From: an uncultured Ruminococcus sp. | GTDB taxonomy: Bacteria; Bacillota; Clostridia; Oscillospirales; CAG-272 | Direction: 5' to 3' | Length of the DNA stretch: 9,522 nt | NCBI GenBank assembly: GCA_902797125.1 | Contig: CADBRS010000090.1 | Span: 1 to 9,522, forward strand | In this document: in pieces, positions 5,947-9,522 of the stretch | How the letters are laid out: every line of letters begins with the position of its first letter | Numbering within the stretch: the stretch's first letter is position 1 | The notes under the pieces: model-generated | What the model was told of the DNA's origin: nothing | Seen by the model: the letters and a program-made list of their open reading frames with translations, nothing else | Databases searched by the model: none | Made by a program: the position numbers and the translations under genes

Positions 5947-7524
5947 ATGAAAAAAAGGTTTTTGACTTTTGTTTCTTTGATGCTGACCGCCGTCTTGTTC
6001 TGTTCTGCTTGCGGCTCTGCCGTTCCAAACGACGAGACAGACAAGGCAGGAGCTGATTCCGAAACGGAAAGCAGCGGCGCGAAGACCGAAACCGACACCG
6101 AGACGGAAAAGGAAACGGAGAAATCCGTGATCGTTCCGACGGGTACGAAGGGACAGAATCCGATCATTTCGACGATGTTTACCGCAGACCCGTCCGCGCA
6201 CGTTTTCGGTGATACGCTGTACATCTATGCGTCTCATGATATTTTCCCGTCCAGGGGCTGTGATCTCATGGACAAGTATCATGTTTTTTCCACGACGAAC
6301 ATGGTGGATTTTGCGGATGAAGGCGAGATCCTTTCCGCTTCTGATCTGTCATGGGGTGCCAGCGGATTCATGTGGGCTCCGGACTGCGTGGAAAAGGACG
6401 GGAGGTACTATTTCTTCTTCCCGCATCCGGAAGAGACCGAAAACTGGAATTCCACCTGGAGATGCGGCGTGGCGGTCAGCAATAGCCCGACCGGAGGATT
6501 TACGGATTACGGAATGCTCGAAAATCCGGACGGATCCTGTGTAGGCGAGGCTGACGGGACCGGACACGATTACGGTTCCATGATCGACCCTTGCGTCTTT
6601 AAGGATACGGACGGAAGTTACTATCTCTTCATCGGAGGCGGTTCGCATCTTTATTATGCAGAACTTTCCGATGATCTGCTCTCCCTGAAGGAAACGCTTA
6701 AAGAGATCCCGTCGGCACAGTGCCCGGATTATCATGAAGGGCCCTGGGTCTTCAAGCGGGGCGACATCTATTACCTGATGTACGCAGATAATTCTTCAGG
6801 CGGCAACTGCATGCGCTATTGTACTGCGGACAATGTGGACGGCCCTTGGACTGAAGGCGGAATCTTCCTGACCCAGGTCAGGGACTGCGACACCACACAC
6901 GGCTCCATTTGTGAATTCAAGGGAGAATGGTATCTCTTTTATCACAACGCCGCGTTGTCCGGAAACGGGACGCTCCGCTCCGTTTGTATCGACAAAGTCG
7001 AATTCGACAGTGACGGAGCGATCAAACCGGTCGTCCAAACCGAGGACGGGGTCGACGCAGTCGGTGAACGCGTGGCGATCGAGCCGCAGAAGAATTGCGT
7101 GGCAATCCTGTCTGACGAGGTCGTGACGTCGCTCTATACCAGCGTTAAAACGTATCAGGCCTCTAAGTTCGATTTCGGCGGAGGCTGCAATTTCAACGGG
7201 ACTGCGATCGAAAATCTGCATCAGGAAGGTTCCTGGTTCCAGGTCAACGGCGTGGACGGAGGCAAAGGCGGAAAAGCTTTGGTCACCGTGTATTATTCCT
7301 CACAGGATACCTGCGCCACCTCATTGGTCAATACTTCCGGAGACACGTCCGGGGACGGCTATTTCCTGGCCATGAGAGGGAACGGCTCCTGGAGCAACTA
7401 TACGGCCACATCCACCGTTCTGGTCGATCTCAATCCCGGGAAAGACAACTATATCAAGTTTACGTGCGGCATGTTCGGCGTCAATGTGGCCAAGATCACA
7501 GTGGCCGTCGAACCGGCGTCATAG
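5947..7524 (+). CDS. GH43-family glycosidase lipoprotein
   Basis: A 525-residue lipoprotein with a predicted five-bladed beta-propeller of glycoside hydrolase family 43, whose members mostly remove arabinofuranose or xylose from plant polysaccharides. A signal peptide ends in Phe-Cys-Ser-Ala-Cys, with Cys22 the lipidated residue; the -3 position is Cys, which is atypical. A Thr/Glu-rich spacer covers 23-60. Candidate catalytic residues sit in family contexts: Asp81 (Ala-Asp-Pro-Ser-Ala-His) as general base, Asp214 (Ile-Asp-Pro-Cys-Val-Phe) as pKa modulator, Glu264 (Tyr-His-Glu-Gly-Pro) as acid. Trp143-Ala-Pro-Asp and His318 (Thr-His-Gly-Ser) are further family landmarks. From about 395 a beta-rich C-terminal domain resembles a CBM6-like module. 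The start at 5947 is set by the signal peptide; the open frame reaches back to 5839, overlapping the previous gene. The ribosome site is poor (only TTGGA about 11 bases upstream). No promoter is evident in the 44-base gap, so read-through from the binding-protein gene is likely. Substrate (arabinoside or xyloside) is not settled. Confidence 0.88.
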   Translation: MKKRFLTFVSLMLTAVLFCSACGSAVPNDETDKAGADSETESSGAKTETDTETEKETEKSVIVPTGTKGQNPIISTMFTADPSAHVFGDTLYIYASHDIFPSRGCDLMDKYHVFSTTNMVDFADEGEILSASDLSWGASGFMWAPDCVEKDGRYYFFFPHPEETENWNSTWRCGVAVSNSPTGGFTDYGMLENPDGSCVGEADGTGHDYGSMIDPCVFKDTDGSYYLFIGGGSHLYYAELSDDLLSLKETLKEIPSAQCPDYHEGPWVFKRGDIYYLMYADNSSGGNCMRYCTADNVDGPWTEGGIFLTQVRDCDTTHGSICEFKGEWYLFYHNAALSGNGTLRSVCIDKVEFDSDGAIKPVVQTEDGVDAVGERVAIEPQKNCVAILSDEVVTSLYTSVKTYQASKFDFGGGCNFNGTAIENLHQEGSWFQVNGVDGGKGGKALVTVYYSSQDTCATSLVNTSGDTSGDGYFLAMRGNGSWSNYTATSTVLVDLNPGKDNYIKFTCGMFGVNVAKITVAVEPAS

Positions 7525-7579
7525 TCCGGTCTGTCCGGGATACAGGGAAACGCTTTTGTATTTCAAACAAAAAACAAGT

Positions 7580-7611
7580 GTAAGAAGGTCGGGTCGTCCC
7601 GGCCTTTTTAC
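7580..7611 (+). terminator. Intrinsic terminator after the GH43 gene
   Basis: A long stem of GTAAGAAGGTCGGG (7580-7593) and CCCGGCCTTTTTAC (7598-7611) closes on the loop TCGT. It holds 14 pairs, two of them G-T, with a GC-rich upper half and a T run (7605-7609) in the descending arm. It lies 55 bases after the stop codon and ends the operon that starts near 4032. Confidence 0.8.
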
Positions 7612-7657
7612 ATGTTTCGGTTTTTTGACCCGGGGCGGGTAAAGATCGGGCTTGGAT

Positions 7658-7672
7658 ATGCCCACGTGGCAT
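7658..7672. repeat. Palindrome over the -35 region (ATGCC-CACGT-GGCAT)
   Basis: ATGCC (7658-7662) and GGCAT (7668-7672) are exact inverted copies around CACGT. Dropping one C would make the 14-base ATGCCACGTGGCAT a perfect palindrome. It ends 9 bases before the TATAAT at 7682 and takes the place of the -35 box, so it is a plausible operator or activator site for the next gene. The role is inferred. Confidence 0.4.
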
Positions 7673-7678
7673 TTTTTG

Positions 7679-7687
7679 TGATATAAT
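7679..7687 (+). promoter_or_regulatory. Extended -10 promoter for the 457-residue lipoprotein gene
   Basis: TGA directly followed by a perfect TATAAT (7682-7687) gives an extended -10 element. The best -35 at a 17-base spacing (7659-7664, TGCCCA) is poor, in keeping with extended -10 promoters or with dependence on an activator. Start of transcription near 7694, leader about 51 bases. Confidence 0.65.
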
Positions 7688-7691
7688 CAAA

Positions 7692-7712
7692 TTAACATAT
7701 TATTCTTGTTAA
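7692..7712. repeat. Inverted repeat TTAACA-N9-TGTTAA at the transcription start
   Basis: TTAACA (7692-7697) and TGTTAA (7707-7712) are perfect six-base inverted copies with a 9-base AT-rich centre, covering about positions -2 to +19 of the predicted transcript. This is a classical position for a repressor operator. The weak, AT-rich pairing makes an RNA hairpin less likely. Confidence 0.4.
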
Positions 7713-7728
7713 AATGTGATGTTCATTC

Positions 7729-7734
7729 AGGAGG
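7729..7734 (+). promoter_or_regulatory. Ribosome binding site AGGAGG
   Basis: A consensus AGGAGG lies 10 bases before the ATG at 7745. It settles the start: the frame could open at TTG 7706, but that codon lies inside the inverted repeat and upstream of this site, and the signal peptide begins at 7745. Confidence 0.85.
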
Positions 7735-7744
7735 TTCTGTAGGT

Positions 7745-9118
7745 ATGCAGAGATCATTGACCATTATCATTCTATTCGCCATCCTCATCAGTATGCTGGC
7801 GTCGTGCGGAAGCGTTCCCGGGCCTGCCGGAGAGTCTTCCACTCAAACGGAGACGGAAGGGAAGGTCGAATCGGAGACTCCCGAACTGCCCCATGAAACG
7901 GAAACGGAGGAGCCCAAGCAGGAGCCCTACCAGTTCGACGGAAAAGTGTCTGAGGAAGTGCTTTGCCAGTATCTGTCCAGAGCCGTCACGATCGCTTCCA
8001 GAAATATCGACGAATGGGACGGGCAGAACGGCTATCACATCAAGCAGTATATTTACAATACCGGTGCCAAATACATCGCGAGGGCTAATGACGCCTGGGT
8101 CTTCACCAAGGAAGACGATGACAAATGGGGCATCCAAAAAACTTTCATAGACGAAGTGCACGAGACGGATCCGGATATCGTGTTCGAGGCGTGCATTTTC
8201 GAAAACGTCTGGTACTGGGGCGTTTATAATATCCCTGTTCCGGCCTATGTTTTCGAAGCTTTCGGCAAAGAGCCCGAAGAGAGATGTTTCGAATACAAGG
8301 ATATGCTTTTCCCGGACGGCACGTATGTCAATCAGTGGAGCGAGTTCGACCAGAGCGTCCCTGACATCACTCAGGAAGAGACGCAGATGTTCTTCTACTA
8401 CCGCGCCACGCGTTACATCGATGCGGGATTCGAAGCGCTCCATCTGGGGCAGATCCACCTGATCGGCGCGCACGATGAGGATTGGGAATGCTACACAAAT
8501 CTGGTCGGCATGATCCGGGAATATGCCTCCGAACATGCCCGCCGCCATTTCGTTTTCCTGAATGCCCATACCCACGGGATCACCGGTAGCGACGGGAATC
8601 TGCTGCTCGATTTTCACATGTATCCTTCACGCCCGGCTCCACTGCCCGGGCAAAAAGCTCACGGCCCGTCCGAGAACAATCCTCAGGAGGCCTGCTTCGA
8701 GGAAGGCTATCTGGATTCGATCTACGGCAAGAGCCTGGGCGGCAAGACCTACAGCGGCTGGGAATGCGACGCATTGCCTTATCTGGTCGAACTGGACAAT
8801 TTCGGAGGGGTAAACTATACCGAATTCTTCAAGCCGACGCGGGGCAGCATCTGGATCTGGGGCATGGATGAGATCTCCTGGTTCGGCAGTCAGCCGGATT
8901 GGTATCGGGAAGAATTCCTGAGATACGCCATAGAATGGATCGCTGAACACAGCAACGGCTCAGGTTTCATCGCCATGCCCGCGCAAAGAGAAGCCCGGAT
9001 CTACGGAGAGAGCGGGGAACCGCCTCTCGCACTGATGTATTACGGCTACAGCAAGGAATTCTTCGACGTGGCCAACAACGACGAATGGATCGTCAAGAGC
9101 ATTTGGGAAGATAATTGA
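7745..9118 (+). CDS. Lipoprotein of unrecognised family, possibly TIM-barrel glycosidase-like
   Basis: A 457-residue lipoprotein. The signal peptide has a good lipobox, Leu-Ala-Ser-Cys, with Cys21 as the lipid site. Residues 22-62 are a Thr/Glu/Pro spacer; the folded part runs from about 63 to the end. I do not recognise the family. The rhythm of short hydrophobic strands followed by helices suggests a beta/alpha barrel: Ala-Lys-Tyr-Ile-Ala-Arg-Ala, Ile-Val-Phe-Glu-Ala-Cys, Gly-Phe-Glu-Ala-Leu-His-Leu-Gly-Gln, Phe-Val-Phe-Leu-Asn-Ala-His, Leu-Leu-Leu-Asp-Phe-His, Tyr-Leu-Val-Glu-Leu-Asp and Gly-Phe-Ile-Ala-Met-Pro. Acidic or His residues at strand ends could form an active site: Glu230, His233, His275, His277, Asp289, His291, Glu349, Asp351, Asp375 and Glu376. 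Trp is frequent (Trp-Ile-Trp-Gly-Met-Asp-Glu near 370-376), as in sugar-binding clefts. A hydrolase acting on the same glycan as the neighbouring GH43 enzyme is an inference from context. The next lipoprotein gene starts 81 bases on with no clear terminator between. Confidence 0.75.
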   Translation: MQRSLTIIILFAILISMLASCGSVPGPAGESSTQTETEGKVESETPELPHETETEEPKQEPYQFDGKVSEEVLCQYLSRAVTIASRNIDEWDGQNGYHIKQYIYNTGAKYIARANDAWVFTKEDDDKWGIQKTFIDEVHETDPDIVFEACIFENVWYWGVYNIPVPAYVFEAFGKEPEERCFEYKDMLFPDGTYVNQWSEFDQSVPDITQEETQMFFYYRATRYIDAGFEALHLGQIHLIGAHDEDWECYTNLVGMIREYASEHARRHFVFLNAHTHGITGSDGNLLLDFHMYPSRPAPLPGQKAHGPSENNPQEACFEEGYLDSIYGKSLGGKTYSGWECDALPYLVELDNFGGVNYTEFFKPTRGSIWIWGMDEISWFGSQPDWYREEFLRYAIEWIAEHSNGSGFIAMPAQREARIYGESGEPPLALMYYGYSKEFFDVANNDEWIVKSIWEDN

Positions 9119-9199
9119 TCCTGACACCTAGTTTTTCAGAGAGAGGAGGCGGCAAGTCCCGTTTCGCGCAAATACGATTCTGGAGTTTTTGCCGATCAG
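9119..9199 (+). other. Intergenic gap with an orphan Shine-Dalgarno sequence
   Basis: The 81 bases hold no convincing terminator or promoter. AGGAGG at 9144-9149 is a consensus ribosome site, but no ATG, GTG or TTG follows at a usable distance. A weaker GGAG at 9182-9185 lies 14 bases before the next ATG. The gap suggests co-transcription of the flanking lipoprotein genes. Confidence 0.4.
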
Positions 9200-9522
9200 A
9201 TGATGACAGTTACCAAAGATAGGTCAAACCGGTTACTATGTCCCGTATGGATCCTGCTTTGTTTCGCAGTTTTGATCCTTTTATGCATAGGATGTCTGGG
9301 CTGCTCGAACCAAACGGATCCAGACGATTCCGTTCCCGCTCAGTCCGAGACGGAGCAAACGGGAACGGAGTCCGAAACAGAAGAGTCTTTCGAAGGGCTT
9401 GTATTGGATGATTCTTTCACGATCTTATGTGAATCCGGCACGGCGGCGGATAACGCGGCAACGGTGCTGCAAAAAGCCATCCAGGAATTATATGGTTTTA
9501 CATTGCCCATTCAAACAGACAA
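9200..9522 (+). CDS. Lipoprotein, 5' part only; alpha-glucuronidase-like N-terminal domain
   Basis: The first 107 codons of a protein that runs off the window. A basic N-terminus (Lys6, Arg8, Arg11) precedes a hydrophobic stretch (12-34) that ends Leu-Cys-Ile-Gly-Cys-Leu-Gly-Cys, so either Cys32 or Cys35 could be lipidated. A Ser/Glu/Thr spacer follows (36-65) of the same kind as in the two lipoproteins upstream. From about 67 a folded domain starts: a strand (Phe-Thr-Ile-Leu), then an Ala-rich helix (Ala82-Leu97) and Tyr-Gly-Phe-Thr-Leu-Pro-Ile. This strand-helix-Gly-x-x-Leu-Pro pattern is typical of the N-terminal domain before GH67 alpha-glucuronidase or DUF4838-type catalytic domains. The match is by eye and only 40 residues long. 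Two ATG codons are adjacent (9200, 9203) and no in-frame start lies between them and the TGA at 9122, so the start is bounded. The ribosome site is weak or distant. Confidence 0.72.
   Translation, partial: MMTVTKDRSNRLLCPVWILLCFAVLILLCIGCLGCSNQTDPDDSVPAQSETEQTGTESETEESFEGLVLDDSFTILCESGTAADNAATVLQKAIQELYGFTLPIQTD

Noticed and set aside
7525..7579. TTTTGT...ACAAAA AT-only stem before the terminator
   Set aside because: Weak six-pair stem without GC content, next to a much better terminator.
7772..8617. 281-codon minus-strand open frame opposite the 457-residue lipoprotein gene
   Set aside because: No signal, no recognisable domain, and composition typical of a shadow frame.
9119..9143. Possible terminator after the 457-residue gene (CTGA...TCAG with a short T run)
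   Set aside because: Only four base pairs are possible and the T run lies inside the loop; too weak to call.

Overview
The window looks like a chromosomal piece from a Gram-positive anaerobe of the class Clostridia, probably a gut or rumen polysaccharide degrader. This is an inference. It rests on strong AGGAGG-type ribosome sites, consensus housekeeping promoters, several lipoproteins with Thr/Glu-rich spacers, a Gly-Gly-Cys-Gly-Ser / hydrophobic helix / Lys-Lys-Lys C-terminal anchor, and a mid-range GC content. I see no RNA gene, insertion sequence, CRISPR array or integration site.

Left part (1-3800). The 3' end of an unrecognised gene (1-813) is followed by an MgtC/SapB-family membrane protein (854-1729). 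The second gene has its own consensus promoter embedded in the end of the first. A bidirectional terminator at 1746-1788 separates it from a convergent gene (1797-3800, minus strand). That gene encodes a two-helix pore protein with two cytosolic nucleotide-binding-like (RCK) modules, of the CASTOR/POLLUX-like ion channel type.

Middle (3801-4060). This is a divergent control region with two near-consensus promoters facing away from each other and several palindromes around the two start points.

Right part (4061-9522). Four plus-strand genes encode exported, surface-held proteins. The first is a 613-residue protein with two tandem carbohydrate-binding-like beta-sandwich modules, a third beta-rich module, an acidic spacer and a C-terminal membrane anchor. 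The second is a GH43 glycosidase lipoprotein with a C-terminal beta-sandwich module. A strong terminator and a new promoter with two inverted repeats follow. The third is a 457-residue lipoprotein that I cannot place, possibly a TIM-barrel-like glycosidase. The fourth is the truncated start of another lipoprotein, whose visible domain resembles the N-terminal domain found before alpha-glucuronidase-like (GH67/DUF4838-type) catalytic domains.

Working together (inference): the right-hand genes look like a cell-surface system for binding and trimming an arabinose- or xylose-containing plant polysaccharide, with each component displayed on a low-complexity Thr/Glu spacer. No sugar transporter or transcription factor lies inside the window, so the substrate cannot be settled from here.
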